DNA of 64,000 nt from Streptomyces sp. CT34 (GTDB lineage Bacteria > Actinomycetota > Actinomycetes > Streptomycetales > Streptomycetaceae): contig NZ_KN708638.1 in the NCBI RefSeq assembly GCF_000805335.1, forward strand, positions 4,169,201-4,233,200. The letters are read 5' to 3'. The notes under the pieces are model-generated. The model had not been told where the DNA came from. It saw only the letters and a list, made by a program, of their open reading frames with translations, and did no database searches. Made by a program: the position numbers and the translations under genes. Below are positions 7,513 through 18,120 of this stretch, piece by piece (position 1 is the first letter of the stretch; each line of letters begins with the position of its first letter).

Positions 7513-9051
7513 ATGAGTCTGTCGCTGCGCTTCGCCGCCGGATCGCACAAGGGCATGATCCGCGAGGGGAACGAAGACTCCGGTTATGCCGGGCCCCGTC
7601 TGCTCGCCATCGCCGACGGCATGGGCGGCCAGGCCGCCGGTGAGGTCGCCTCGTCCGAGGTGATCTCCACCCTCGTCCAGCTCGACGACGACGTCCCGGG
7701 CTCGGACATCCTCACCTCCCTGGGCAGCGCCGTGCAGCGCGCCAACGAGCAGCTGCGGGTGATGGTCGAGGAGGACCCCCAGCTGGAGGGCATGGGGACG
7801 ACGCTGACCGCCCTGCTGTGGACGGGTCAGCGGCTCGGTCTCGTCCACGTCGGCGACTCGCGCGCGTATCTGCTGCGCGACGGGGTGCTGACGCAGATCA
7901 CCCAGGACCACACCTGGGTGCAGCGGCTGGTCGACGAGGGCCGCATCACCGAGGAGGAGGCCACCACCCACCCGCAGCGGTCGCTGCTGATGCGGGCGCT
8001 GGGCAGCGGCGACCACGTCGAGCCGGATCTGTCGATCCGCGAGGTGCGGGCCGGGGACCGGTATCTGATCTGCTCGGACGGGCTGTCCGGGGTGGTCAGC
8101 CACCAGACCCTCGAAGAGACCCTGGCGAGCTATCACGGGCCGCACGAGACCGTCCAGGAGCTGATCCAGCTCGCCCTGCGCGGTGGCGGTCCGGACAACA
8201 TCACCTGCATCGTCGCCGACGTCCTGGACGTGGACGGCAACGAGGCGATGGCCGGCCAGCTCAACGACACCCCGGTGATCGTGGGCGCCGTCGCCGAGAA
8301 CCAGCACCAGCTCAACGACCCCAGCACGCTCCAGACGCCGGCCGCCCGCGCCGCCGAGCTGGGCCGCCGGGACGCTCCGCCGGCCCCCGGGGGTGCCTTC
8401 GGGCCGCCCGGAAGCGGTGACCCGGAGGTCGGCGGGATGCCGCAGGGTTCGTTCGGCGCGTACGCCGACGAGGACTTCCTCAAGCCGCGGCGACGCGGGC
8501 GGTGGCTCAAGGCGTCGCTGTTCACCGCGCTCGCGCTGGCCGTGATCGGCGGCGGGCTGTACGCGGGCTACCAGTGGACGCAGACCCAGTACTTCGTCGG
8601 CGCCAAGGACGACCACGTCGCGCTCTACCGGGGCATCAGCCAGGACCTGGCCTGGATCAAGCTGAACTCCGTCGACGAGGACCACCCCGAGATCGAACTC
8701 AAGTACCTGCCGGTCTACCAGCGGAACCAGGTCAAGGAGACGATCGCGGTCGACAACCGCAGCCAGGCCGGCGAGAAGGTCACCGAGCTCGGCAAGCAGG
8801 CCAGCGCCTGCCAGTCCAAGGAGCAGCGGGAGGCCGCCGAGCGCGCGGCGGCGGCTGCCAAGGGCAAGGAAGCGCAGCCCGGCAAGCCCGGCGGCAAGCC
8901 CGCGGCCGGCGACAAGACGGGCAAGACCGGCACCGGCAGCGGCCTGGCCGGGACGCTCTCGGCGCCCGCCACCACCACCCCTACCCCCCCGCCCAGCCAG
9001 ACGCCCTCCGAGGAGCAGCAGAAGCTGGAAAAGAATTGCAGCACCCAGTGA
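7513..9051 (+). CDS. pstP: PP2C-type Ser/Thr phosphatase PstP
   Basis: 512 residues from ATG at 7513. In-frame GTG/TTG codons up to 7456 would add up to 19 residues that do not resemble the family. The N-terminal 235 residues are a PP2C domain with the metal-binding motifs EGNEDSGY, AIADGMGG, HVGDSRAY, SDGLSG and GGPDNITCIVAD. One membrane helix (about 335-357) follows a linker. An extracytoplasmic region ends in a Lys/Ala/Pro-rich tail. PstP removes phosphates from PknB and its substrates and opposes the kinase encoded at the end of this operon. Confidence 0.94.
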   Translation: MSLSLRFAAGSHKGMIREGNEDSGYAGPRLLAIADGMGGQAAGEVASSEVISTLVQLDDDVPGSDILTSLGSAVQRANEQLRVMVEEDPQLEGMGTTLTALLWTGQRLGLVHVGDSRAYLLRDGVLTQITQDHTWVQRLVDEGRITEEEATTHPQRSLLMRALGSGDHVEPDLSIREVRAGDRYLICSDGLSGVVSHQTLEETLASYHGPHETVQELIQLALRGGGPDNITCIVADVLDVDGNEAMAGQLNDTPVIVGAVAENQHQLNDPSTLQTPAARAAELGRRDAPPAPGGAFGPPGSGDPEVGGMPQGSFGAYADEDFLKPRRRGRWLKASLFTALALAVIGGGLYAGYQWTQTQYFVGAKDDHVALYRGISQDLAWIKLNSVDEDHPEIELKYLPVYQRNQVKETIAVDNRSQAGEKVTELGKQASACQSKEQREAAERAAAAAKGKEAQPGKPGGKPAAGDKTGKTGTGSGLAGTLSAPATTTPTPPPSQTPSEEQQKLEKNCSTQ

Positions 9052-9074
9052 GGGCGTAGGGGGCCGTAGATTCC

Positions 9075-10457
9075 ATGAGCAGCGTCACCACCACGACCAC
9101 CATCGGCACCTTCGCGGCGCCGAGCCGGCGCAACACCGAGTTGGCGCTGCTGGTCTTCGCGGTGCTGATCCCGGTGTTCGCTTATGTCAACGTGGGCCTG
9201 GCGAAGGACGGTTCGGTGCCGGCCGGTGCGCTGGGTTACGCGGTGGGTCTGGGGCTGCTGGCGGGTGTGACGCATCTCATCGTGCGCAAGTGGGCGCCGT
9301 ACGCGGACCCGTTGATGCTGCCCGTGGCGACGCTGCTCAACGGTATGGGTCTGGTCTTCATCTGGCGTCTTGACCAGGAGCCTTCGCTCGGCAAGGCGAT
9401 GGCGCCGAACCAGCTGCTGTGGTCGACGCTCGGGGTCGCGCTCTTCATCGGCATGCTGATCCTCCTCAAGGACCACCGCGTCCTGCAGCGCTACACCTAC
9501 ATCTCGATGGTGACAGCGCTGGTGCTGCTGATCGCGCCGGTGTTCTTCCCCGGTGTGAACGGCGCGAAGATCTGGATCACGATTCCGGGGCTCGGGTCGT
9601 TGCAGCCCGGCGAGTTCGCGAAGATCGTCATCGCGATCTTCTTCGCCGGGTACCTGATGGTGAAGCGGGACGCGCTGGCGCTGGCCAGCCGCCGCTTCCT
9701 GGGGCTGTACCTGCCGCGCGGCCGGGACCTCGGCCCGATCCTGGTGATCTGGGCACTGAGCCTGATGATCCTGGTCCTCGAGACGGACCTCGGTACGTCC
9801 CTGCTGTTCTTCGGCCTGTTCGTGGTGATGCTGTACGTCGCCACCGAGCGCACCAGCTGGATCGTGTTCGGTCTGCTGCTCAGCGCGGGCGGCGCGGTCG
9901 CGGTGGCCACCTTCGAGTCGCACGTACAGACCCGGGTCCACAACTGGCTGAACCCGCTGGAGCTGGTCAACGGCGGTGTGACCGAGACCGCACAGGCGAT
10001 GTACTCGTTCGGGTCCGGCGGCCTCCTGGGCTCCGGTCTGGGGCAGGGCTACTCCCGGCTGATCCAGGGGATCGCGCCGAAGAGCGACTACATCCTCGCC
10101 ACGGTGGGCGAGGAGGTCGGCCTGGCCGGGCTGATGGGCCTCCTGCTGCTGTACGGTCTGCTGATCGAGCGCGGTATCCGTACGGCGCTGGCCGCCCGCG
10201 ACCCGTTCGGCAAGTTGCTGGCCGTCGGTCTGACCGGCGCCTTCGCCCTTCAGGTCTTCGTGGTGGCCGGTGGTGTGACGGGCCTGATCCCGCTGACGGG
10301 CATGACCATGCCGTTCCTGGCCCAGGGCGGCTCGTCCGTCATCGCGAACTGGGCGCTGGTGGGGATCCTGATCCGCATCAGCGACACCGCGCGCCGTCCC
10401 GCTCCCACTCCCGCCCCGTCGACCGACGCCGAGATGACCCAGGTGGTCCGCCCGTGA
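9075..10457 (+). CDS. rodA: SEDS peptidoglycan polymerase RodA/FtsW
   Basis: 460 residues with about ten membrane helices. SEDS signatures are visible: GAKIWITIPG and LQPGEFAKI in the middle, ETDLGTSLLF for the catalytic-Asp loop, and GLTGMTMPF-like ...PLTGMTMPFLAQGGSS at the C-terminus. It polymerises lipid II glycan strands in the membrane. Its cognate transpeptidase pbpA overlaps it by the GTGA motif, as expected for a SEDS-class B PBP pair. The next-door kinase and FHA proteins make regulation of elongation/septation the likely setting. Confidence 0.93.
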   Translation: MSSVTTTTTIGTFAAPSRRNTELALLVFAVLIPVFAYVNVGLAKDGSVPAGALGYAVGLGLLAGVTHLIVRKWAPYADPLMLPVATLLNGMGLVFIWRLDQEPSLGKAMAPNQLLWSTLGVALFIGMLILLKDHRVLQRYTYISMVTALVLLIAPVFFPGVNGAKIWITIPGLGSLQPGEFAKIVIAIFFAGYLMVKRDALALASRRFLGLYLPRGRDLGPILVIWALSLMILVLETDLGTSLLFFGLFVVMLYVATERTSWIVFGLLLSAGGAVAVATFESHVQTRVHNWLNPLELVNGGVTETAQAMYSFGSGGLLGSGLGQGYSRLIQGIAPKSDYILATVGEEVGLAGLMGLLLLYGLLIERGIRTALAARDPFGKLLAVGLTGAFALQVFVVAGGVTGLIPLTGMTMPFLAQGGSSVIANWALVGILIRISDTARRPAPTPAPSTDAEMTQVVRP

Positions 10458-11923
10458 ACAAGCCCCTGCGCCGGGTCGCGATCTTCTGCGGCCTGCTCGT
10501 CCTCGCCCTGCTGATCCGCGTGAACTGGGTGCAGTTCGTGCAGAGCGACCAGCTCAAGAACGACCCGCACAACCGCCGGGTCGCCATCGAGCGCTACAGC
10601 ACGCCGCGCGGCAACATCATCGTCGACGGCAAGGCCATCACCGGCTCGACGACCACCGACGTCGGCGACTTCAAGTACAAGCGCACGTACAAAGACGGCA
10701 AGATGTGGGCGCCGGTCACCGGCTACGCCTCGCAGGCGTTCGACTCCAACCAGTTGGAGAAGCTCAACGACGCCATCCTCACCGGCACCGACGACCGGCT
10801 CTTCTTCAGCCGCACCGTGGACATGTTCACCGGCGGCAAGCAGAAGGGCGGCAACGTGGTGACGACCCTGGACGCCAAGGCCCAGAAGGCCGCCTTCGAC
10901 GGTCTCGGCAACAGCAAGGGCGCGGTCGTCGCGCTCAACCCGGAGAGCGGCGCGATCCTGGCACTGGCCAGCACCCCGTCGTACGACCCGTCCACGTTCG
11001 CGGGGATGAGCAACAAGGACGCCGCGGCGTACAACGCGCTCCAGAAGAAGAACGACCCGGACGAGCCGATGCTCAACCGGGCGCTGCGCCAGACCTACCC
11101 GCCCGGCTCCACCTTCAAGATCGTCACCGCCTCGGCGGCCCTGGAGAACGGCCTCTACACCGACGTCGACGCCAAGACCGACTCGCCGGTGCCGTACACG
11201 CTCCCCGACACCACCGGCATCCAGCTGAAGAACGAGGGCGACATCCCCTGCGAGAACGCCAGCATGCGGGTGGCGCTCCAGTGGTCCTGCAACACCGTCT
11301 TCGGCAAGATCAGCGCGGATCTCGGCAACAAGAAGATGAAGGCCGAGGCGGAGAAGTTCGGCTTCAACAGCGACACGATCGACACTCCGGTCCGCGCCGC
11401 CGAGAGCATCTTCCCCAAGGACAACCGGCCGCAGAACGCGATGGCCGGCATCGGCCAGGCGTCCAACCGCGCCACCCCGCTCCAGATGGCCATGGTCGCC
11501 TCCGCGGTCGCCAACGGCGGCAAGCTGATGAAGCCGTACATGGTCGAGCAGCTGGTCGCGCCGAACCTCAACGTCGTCCAGCAGCACACGCCGCAGGAGA
11601 TGAGCCGGCCGCTCAAGCCGGAGAACGCCCAGAAGATCCAGAGCATGATGGAGACCGTGGTCAAGGAGGGCACGGGAACCAAGGCGCAGATCCCCGGCGT
11701 CACCGTCGGCGGGAAGACGGGCACCGCGCAGCACGGCGAGAACAACAAGGACAACCCGTACGCCTGGTTCATCTCCTACGCGAAGACCGCCAAGGGAACC
11801 CCGGTCGCGGTCGCCGTCGTCATTGAGGGATCGGACACGCTCCGGGACGACATCGCCGGTGGCCAGCTCGCCGCTCCGATCGCGAAGAACGTGATGCAGG
11901 CAGTTATCGAAGGCGAGAAGTGA
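10454..11923 (+). CDS. pbpA: Class B penicillin-binding protein PbpA
   Basis: 489 residues, GTG start overlapping the rodA stop (GTGA), implying translational coupling. An N-terminal membrane anchor at about 8-27 is followed by a small pedestal region and a transpeptidase domain. The active-site motifs are STFK at 219-222 (nucleophile Ser219), SCN at 278-280 and KTGT at 421-424. It cross-links strands made by the adjacent RodA. At under 500 residues it is a short class B PBP, usual for actinobacterial PbpA. Confidence 0.94.
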   Translation: MNKPLRRVAIFCGLLVLALLIRVNWVQFVQSDQLKNDPHNRRVAIERYSTPRGNIIVDGKAITGSTTTDVGDFKYKRTYKDGKMWAPVTGYASQAFDSNQLEKLNDAILTGTDDRLFFSRTVDMFTGGKQKGGNVVTTLDAKAQKAAFDGLGNSKGAVVALNPESGAILALASTPSYDPSTFAGMSNKDAAAYNALQKKNDPDEPMLNRALRQTYPPGSTFKIVTASAALENGLYTDVDAKTDSPVPYTLPDTTGIQLKNEGDIPCENASMRVALQWSCNTVFGKISADLGNKKMKAEAEKFGFNSDTIDTPVRAAESIFPKDNRPQNAMAGIGQASNRATPLQMAMVASAVANGGKLMKPYMVEQLVAPNLNVVQQHTPQEMSRPLKPENAQKIQSMMETVVKEGTGTKAQIPGVTVGGKTGTAQHGENNKDNPYAWFISYAKTAKGTPVAVAVVIEGSDTLRDDIAGGQLAAPIAKNVMQAVIEGEK

Positions 11924-12069
11924 CGCGGGTCATGCCCATACCGGTCACGTATCAGGTTGCGGCTCCGGCCCGGCCCGGTACGGCGTGCCGGGTACGGTAT
12001 GCCCGGACAGCACACCGCCGGACCACACACCGGTGCGGTCGGGACTGACGGAGAGGGCTGGAGAAGCTT

Positions 12070-14070
<2,001 letters not shown>

Positions 14071-14088
14071 CGGCCCGCCCCGCGTCGT

Positions 14089-14135
14089 ACGACGGAGCCC
14101 CGGCAGCCCGTGGAGGGCGTCCGGGGCTCCGTCGT
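14089..14135. terminator. Bidirectional hairpin between pknB and sortase
   Basis: A 15-bp stem (14089-14103 with 14121-14135) with a 17-base loop lies between the convergent ends of pknB and the first sortase gene. No U-run, which is normal for Streptomyces terminators. Confidence 0.75.
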
Positions 14136-14160
14136 GTGCGGGCGGTGCCTGGTGTGCGGG

Positions 14161-14910
14161 CTAGCGGAGTTCCTTGGGGGGCGTGCGGTCCGCGTCGACC
14201 TTCTCGGTGCGCTCCAGTTCGCCCCAGACGATGTAGCGGTAGTCGGAGGTGTAGACGGGGGTGCAGGTCGTGAGGGTGATGTAGCGGCCCGCGGCGTGCT
14301 TGCCGGACTCCGCAGGGACCTTGTCGAGGACGTTCACGTTGTACTTCGAGGTCTGCGGCAGCGTCGCGAAGACCTTGTAGACGTACCAGGTGTCCTTGGT
14401 CTCGAAGACGATCGGATCGCCGTCCTTGAGCTTGTCGATGTTGTGGAACTTGGCGCCATGGCCGTCGCGGTGCGCGGCGAGGGCGAAGTTGCCCTTGGTG
14501 TCCTGCGGCAGTGCCGACTTGACCGGCTTGGTGTAGTAGCCGGCGACGCCTTCGTTGAGGACGTCGGTGTCGGTGCCCTTCTTGACCAGCACCTCGCCGT
14601 TGTTCATCGCCGGTACGTGCAGGAAGCCGATGCCGTCCTTGGTGTCCAGCTCCCCCGGTCCCTTGGGGCCGGCGGGCGGCGCCGCCGCCCAGTGCCTGCG
14701 GACCTGGTCGCTCTGCTTGTGCGACTCGCGGTCGGCGAGAACGTTGGTCCACCACAGCGAGTAGGCGACGAACAGCCCCAGGATCACGCCGGCCGTGATC
14801 AGCAGCTCACCGATGACGCTGACGACGGAGGCGAAGACCGTCCACCTCCGGCGCGGGCTCGGTGACCGCGCGGACCGGTCGCTGTCCTCGTCGATTCCGC
14901 TCGCAGTCAC
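14161..14910 (-). CDS. Class E sortase (1)
   Basis: 249 residues, GTG start. A membrane helix at about 33-55 leaves the catalytic domain outside. His147 (AAHRDGHG), Cys216 (TLTTC) and Arg225 (YRYIVWG) form the sortase triad, and TLTTC is the class E hallmark. Class E sortases of high-GC actinobacteria anchor LAXTG proteins, or pili/chaplins, to peptidoglycan. No substrate gene is adjacent. Three paralogues lie within 4 kb, and this one is closest in sequence to the sortase immediately upstream, suggesting tandem duplication. Confidence 0.92.
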   Translation of the reverse strand: MTASGIDEDSDRSARSPSPRRRWTVFASVVSVIGELLITAGVILGLFVAYSLWWTNVLADRESHKQSDQVRRHWAAAPPAGPKGPGELDTKDGIGFLHVPAMNNGEVLVKKGTDTDVLNEGVAGYYTKPVKSALPQDTKGNFALAAHRDGHGAKFHNIDKLKDGDPIVFETKDTWYVYKVFATLPQTSKYNVNVLDKVPAESGKHAAGRYITLTTCTPVYTSDYRYIVWGELERTEKVDADRTPPKELR

Positions 14911-14936
14911 CGCGTCGCACCCTTCGTTTGTTCCGC

Positions 14937-16484
14937 TCAGCCGGCGAGCGCTTCCGGTTTGCCCTTGCTCCGCGGTCGCTCGTCGACCATCTTGCCCCAG
15001 ACGATCAACCGAAAGGTACTGGTGAATTCCGGGGTGCAGGTGGTCAGGGTGATATAGCGACCCGGACCGGTGAATCCCGAACCCGGCGGTACGGGACTGA
15101 TCACACTGGTGTTGCTGGGCGACGTCTGCGGGAGGACGCTCTCCATCTCGTACGTGTAGTACGCGCTCTGCGTCTCCACGACGATTTTGTCGCCCTTGGT
15201 GAGCCGGTTGATGTACCGGAACGGCTCACCGTGGGTGTTGCGATGGGCCGCGACCGCGAAGTTACCCTTCGGGTCCCACGGCATCGCCGTCTTGGTCCCG
15301 CTGCTGGCGTCGTAGTGGCCGACCATGCCGTGGTCCAGCACCGTGGTCTTGTCGATGCCCTCGGCGATCGGGGCCTTCACATCGAGCTTCGGGATGTACA
15401 TGATTCCGAAGCGTTCACCGACCGCGAGATTCTTCTTCTCGCCGCCGCCCTTGTCCCACTGCTGCTGGAGGGTGTTGGCGGCGCCGCCCGCCTCCTCACC
15501 GGCCCGCACGTTCGTCCACCACAGCTGGTACGTGACGAACAGCAGCATCAGCACGCCGAGGGTGATGAACACCTCGCCCAGTGCGCGGCTGGCGATCAGG
15601 CTGGGGCTTTCCTTGGCGGCGCGCTGGGCACGGCGGGCCTCGACCCGGGTCATGGGGGCCTTGGGCGACGCGGTGGCGGCAGTGGTGGCCGCGGCTGCTC
15701 CGGCTCCGTGGCGGCCGTGGCGGCCACCCCGCCGGGCGGCCTGCTGAGCTGCCTTGCGGCGGGCCGCGCGGCCTCCCGGCGCCGGGGCGGACCCGGTTTC
15801 ACGTGAAACGACGGTAGCGGTGCCGGTTTCACGTGAAACGGCGTCCCGGTCGCCTTCCGCCTGGCGCAGGGCCATGGTCTCCTCGTCCGGCTGCGGTCCG
15901 GGAACGCCGGGTTCGGCGGGTTTCGGGACCAGCGGCGGGATCGTGGGGAGCGGCGCCGTCAGGGCCTCGGCGACCGTGAACGGCGGAGGTATCGGCTCGG
16001 TCCGCGCGGCGTAACTGCCGCCGCCCAGGCCGCCGTTGACCTGCCCGTAGTCGTCGCGCTCGGGGCCGTAGGACTTCGGACGACGCGGGGCGGGCGGGGT
16101 GGGCCGGGGAGGTGGGGTGACATCGGACGTGGGTTTCCGGTGCCGAGCGGCCGGCCGCGGCAGGGGCTGGGGCGGCGGCCGGTTCTGAGCCGGCGGCCGG
16201 TTCTGGGAGGGCGGCTCGTGGTGCGGCCGGAACCAGGGGGAGCCCGGCCCCTGCTCGTCGGTCCGGGCCGCCCGCCCCTCCCGTTCGTACGGGACCGGCG
16301 GCGGCGCCGGGCGGCCCGGCAGGGGGTCGTTCAGCGGGTCGCTGAGCTGCCGTACCGCCGCCTCGAACGCGTCGGAGTGCCCGTCGGGGTCTCCCGGCCC
16401 GTACGGATCCTGCGCCGTGTCCCGCCGCTCCGGCTCGTACGGGTCGTAGGATCTGCCGTCACGCTCGGGGCGCAGGGCGGTCAC
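14937..16484 (-). CDS. Class E sortase (2) with long N-terminal extension
   Basis: 515 residues from a GTG whose GTGA overlaps the stop of the pabA-like gene; the frame is open further upstream but that part lies under pabA. The first 240 or so residues are Pro/Arg/Glu-rich and disordered, ending in an Ala/Arg-rich stretch before a membrane helix near 310-330. The sortase domain has His414, Cys483 (TLTTC) and Arg492. Two perfect parS sites (15796 and 15826) lie in the linker and are read as VSRET twice. Unusually long for a sortase; the extension may be a cytoplasmic scaffold or regulatory arm. Confidence 0.9.
   Translation of the reverse strand: MTALRPERDGRSYDPYEPERRDTAQDPYGPGDPDGHSDAFEAAVRQLSDPLNDPLPGRPAPPPVPYEREGRAARTDEQGPGSPWFRPHHEPPSQNRPPAQNRPPPQPLPRPAARHRKPTSDVTPPPRPTPPAPRRPKSYGPERDDYGQVNGGLGGGSYAARTEPIPPPFTVAEALTAPLPTIPPLVPKPAEPGVPGPQPDEETMALRQAEGDRDAVSRETGTATVVSRETGSAPAPGGRAARRKAAQQAARRGGRHGRHGAGAAAATTAATASPKAPMTRVEARRAQRAAKESPSLIASRALGEVFITLGVLMLLFVTYQLWWTNVRAGEEAGGAANTLQQQWDKGGGEKKNLAVGERFGIMYIPKLDVKAPIAEGIDKTTVLDHGMVGHYDASSGTKTAMPWDPKGNFAVAAHRNTHGEPFRYINRLTKGDKIVVETQSAYYTYEMESVLPQTSPSNTSVISPVPPGSGFTGPGRYITLTTCTPEFTSTFRLIVWGKMVDERPRSKGKPEALAG
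15796..15809. other. parS site, perfect (in sortase 2)
   Basis: GTTTCACGTGAAAC, the 14-bp ParB-binding palindrome of Streptomyces. Intragenic, read as VSRET. Confidence 0.95.
15826..15839. other. parS site, perfect (in sortase 2)
   Basis: GTTTCACGTGAAAC, 30 bp from the previous site and in the same codon phase (VSRET). Confidence 0.95.
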
Positions 16485-17137
16485 GCGCCGGCCTTGCCGA
16501 CCACCGGCGCCAGCCCCGCCGAACGCCCCACCGCTCCCTCGTCGCCGCACTCCACCAGCCAGTTGGCGAGCATCTTGTGTCCCCACTCCGTCAGCACCGA
16601 CTCGGGATGGAACTGCACGCCCTCCACCGGGAGTTCGCGGTGCCGCAGGCCCATGATGATCCGGCCGCCGGGGGCGTCCTCGGCCTCCGTCCAGGCGGTG
16701 ACCGCCAGCGCGTCGGGGACGGTGTCCGGCTCGACGGCCAGGGAGTGGTAGCGGGTGGCGGTGAACGGCGACGGCAGTCCGGCGAAGACGCCGGCGCCCT
16801 CGTGCAGGACGGGCGAGGTCTTGCCGTGCAGCAGCTCGGGCGCCCGGTCCACCACACCGCCGTAGGCGACGGCCATCGACTGCAGGCCCAGGCACACGCC
16901 GAACACCGGGACGCCGGTGTCCGCGCAGTGCCGGACCATGTCGACGCAGACCCCGGCCTGTTCGGGCGTGCCCGGCCCGGGGGAGAGCAGGACGCCGTCG
17001 AAGCCGTCCTGGGCGTGGCGCGGGGCGACCTCGTCGTTGCGCAGCACCTCGCATTCGGCGCCGAGCTGGTAGAGGTACTGGACGAGGTTGAAGACGAAGC
17101 TGTCGTAGTTGTCGACGACGAGAATGCGTGCGGTCAT
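16481..17137 (-). CDS. pabA: Glutamine amidotransferase, PabA/TrpG type
   Basis: 218 residues. A class I glutaminase: nucleophile Cys82 in GVCLGLQSM, with His177 and Glu179 in FHPESVLTE. It supplies ammonia to an aminodeoxychorismate or anthranilate synthase subunit, which is not encoded nearby. Leu replaces the His usual after GVCLG. Translationally coupled on both sides: its ATG overlaps the stop of the 58-residue membrane protein (ATGA), and its TGA overlaps the GTG of sortase 2. PabA versus TrpG cannot be decided from sequence alone; PabA is preferred because no trp genes are close. Confidence 0.85.
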   Translation of the reverse strand: MTARILVVDNYDSFVFNLVQYLYQLGAECEVLRNDEVAPRHAQDGFDGVLLSPGPGTPEQAGVCVDMVRHCADTGVPVFGVCLGLQSMAVAYGGVVDRAPELLHGKTSPVLHEGAGVFAGLPSPFTATRYHSLAVEPDTVPDALAVTAWTEAEDAPGGRIIMGLRHRELPVEGVQFHPESVLTEWGHKMLANWLVECGDEGAVGRSAGLAPVVGKAGA

Positions 17138-17310
17138 CGGGTGGCTGCCATCCCTTGGTCGACAGTGACGTCATTGAAGGGGAGCAGCGGCTCCGCCCAC
17201 GGAAAGACCCACTGGAAGAGCACGAAGACGACCGCCAGCACGAGCACCAGGGAAATCAGCGCCTTCACCCACGTGTTGCCCGGCAGATGCCGCCAGATCC
17301 AGCCGTACAT
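17134..17310 (-). CDS. 58-residue membrane protein coupled to pabA
   Basis: ATG at 17308-17310 to TGA at 17134-17136. It begins MYGWIWRHLPGN, then a hydrophobic helix VKALISLVLVLAVVFVLF at about 15-32, then WVFPWAEPLLPF and a short polar tail. The stop codon overlaps the pabA ATG as ATGA, showing a genuine translated gene despite its size. Single-pass inner-membrane protein, probably with the aromatic Pro-rich tail just outside the membrane. It lies between sortase 3 and pabA-sortase 2. Function unknown. Confidence 0.8.
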   Translation of the reverse strand: MYGWIWRHLPGNTWVKALISLVLVLAVVFVLFQWVFPWAEPLLPFNDVTVDQGMAATR

Positions 17311-17391
17311 GCTGTCGCTGTCCCCTTGCCGATGCCGTTGACGATGTCGATTGCGACACCAGAGTAAGGGGAGAGGCTGTCGGCGGGTGGG

Positions 17392-18084
17392 TCAGCGGGG
17401 CAAAGCCGACGGCCTTCCCTGCTCGACGGGTTGGGTGGAATCCAGGTGGGCCCAGGCGATCAGCCGGTGGCTGTGGCCCCACTCCGGCTCGCAGGTTGTC
17501 AGGGTCAGATAGCGTCCGGGCCCCCGGTAGCCGGACTTCTGCGGTACGGGGTCGATGACGCCGATGTCGTCGGGCAGCGTCGTGTAGGGCCGGTTGTCGA
17601 TGCGGTAGGTGAACCAGGTCGTGCCGTCGGTGAGGACGACGGCGTCTCCGGGGCGGAGTTCGGGGAAGTCCTTGAAGGGGTCGCCGTAGGTGCGACGGTG
17701 GCCGGCGACGGCGAAGTTGCCGGTCTCGCCGAGCCGGGCGGTGCGGTCGTAGTGGCCGAGGCCGCGCTGGAGGACGTCGGTGCCGGTGCCCTGGAGGACG
17801 GGCTTGGCCCAGTCCGACCCGAGCCGCGGGATGTACATGACGGCGAAGGACCTGCCGGGGTCGTAGGGGCGGGGCCGGGCGGTGGGCGGGGCCGTGGGCC
17901 TGCCGGCGGGGGCGGTGACCGGGCCCGCCGACCACTGGTCCTGGAGTCTGCCGATCTCGCCGTCCATCGCGCTGTCGGCGCGTACGCCGGTCCAGAAGAG
18001 GAGGTAGACGACGAAGAGGACGATCAGCGTGCCGACGGTGACACAGACTTCGCTGACCGTCCGTACGATCCACCGCACCGTCAT
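17392..18084 (-). CDS. Class E sortase (3)
   Basis: 230 residues, ATG start. N-terminal membrane helix about 11-33, then a Pro/Ala/Arg-rich spacer and the sortase domain with His129 (VAGHRRTYG), Cys198 (TLTTC) and Arg207. The most divergent of the three paralogues: catalytic His context is GHRRTYG rather than AHR-(D/N)-xHG. It follows the DUF881 gene with a short gap and probably shares its transcript. Substrates are not encoded in the window. Confidence 0.92.
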   Translation of the reverse strand: MTVRWIVRTVSEVCVTVGTLIVLFVVYLLFWTGVRADSAMDGEIGRLQDQWSAGPVTAPAGRPTAPPTARPRPYDPGRSFAVMYIPRLGSDWAKPVLQGTGTDVLQRGLGHYDRTARLGETGNFAVAGHRRTYGDPFKDFPELRPGDAVVLTDGTTWFTYRIDNRPYTTLPDDIGVIDPVPQKSGYRGPGRYLTLTTCEPEWGHSHRLIAWAHLDSTQPVEQGRPSALPR

Positions 18085-18120
18085 CCGGACCGCCCCTCCC
18101 CGCCGCCCCGCGGGTGCGGG

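Noticed and set aside
16485..17174. N-terminal extension of sortase 2
   Set aside because: The frame continues upstream of 16484 but lies wholly under pabA; the GTG overlapping the pabA stop is the natural start.
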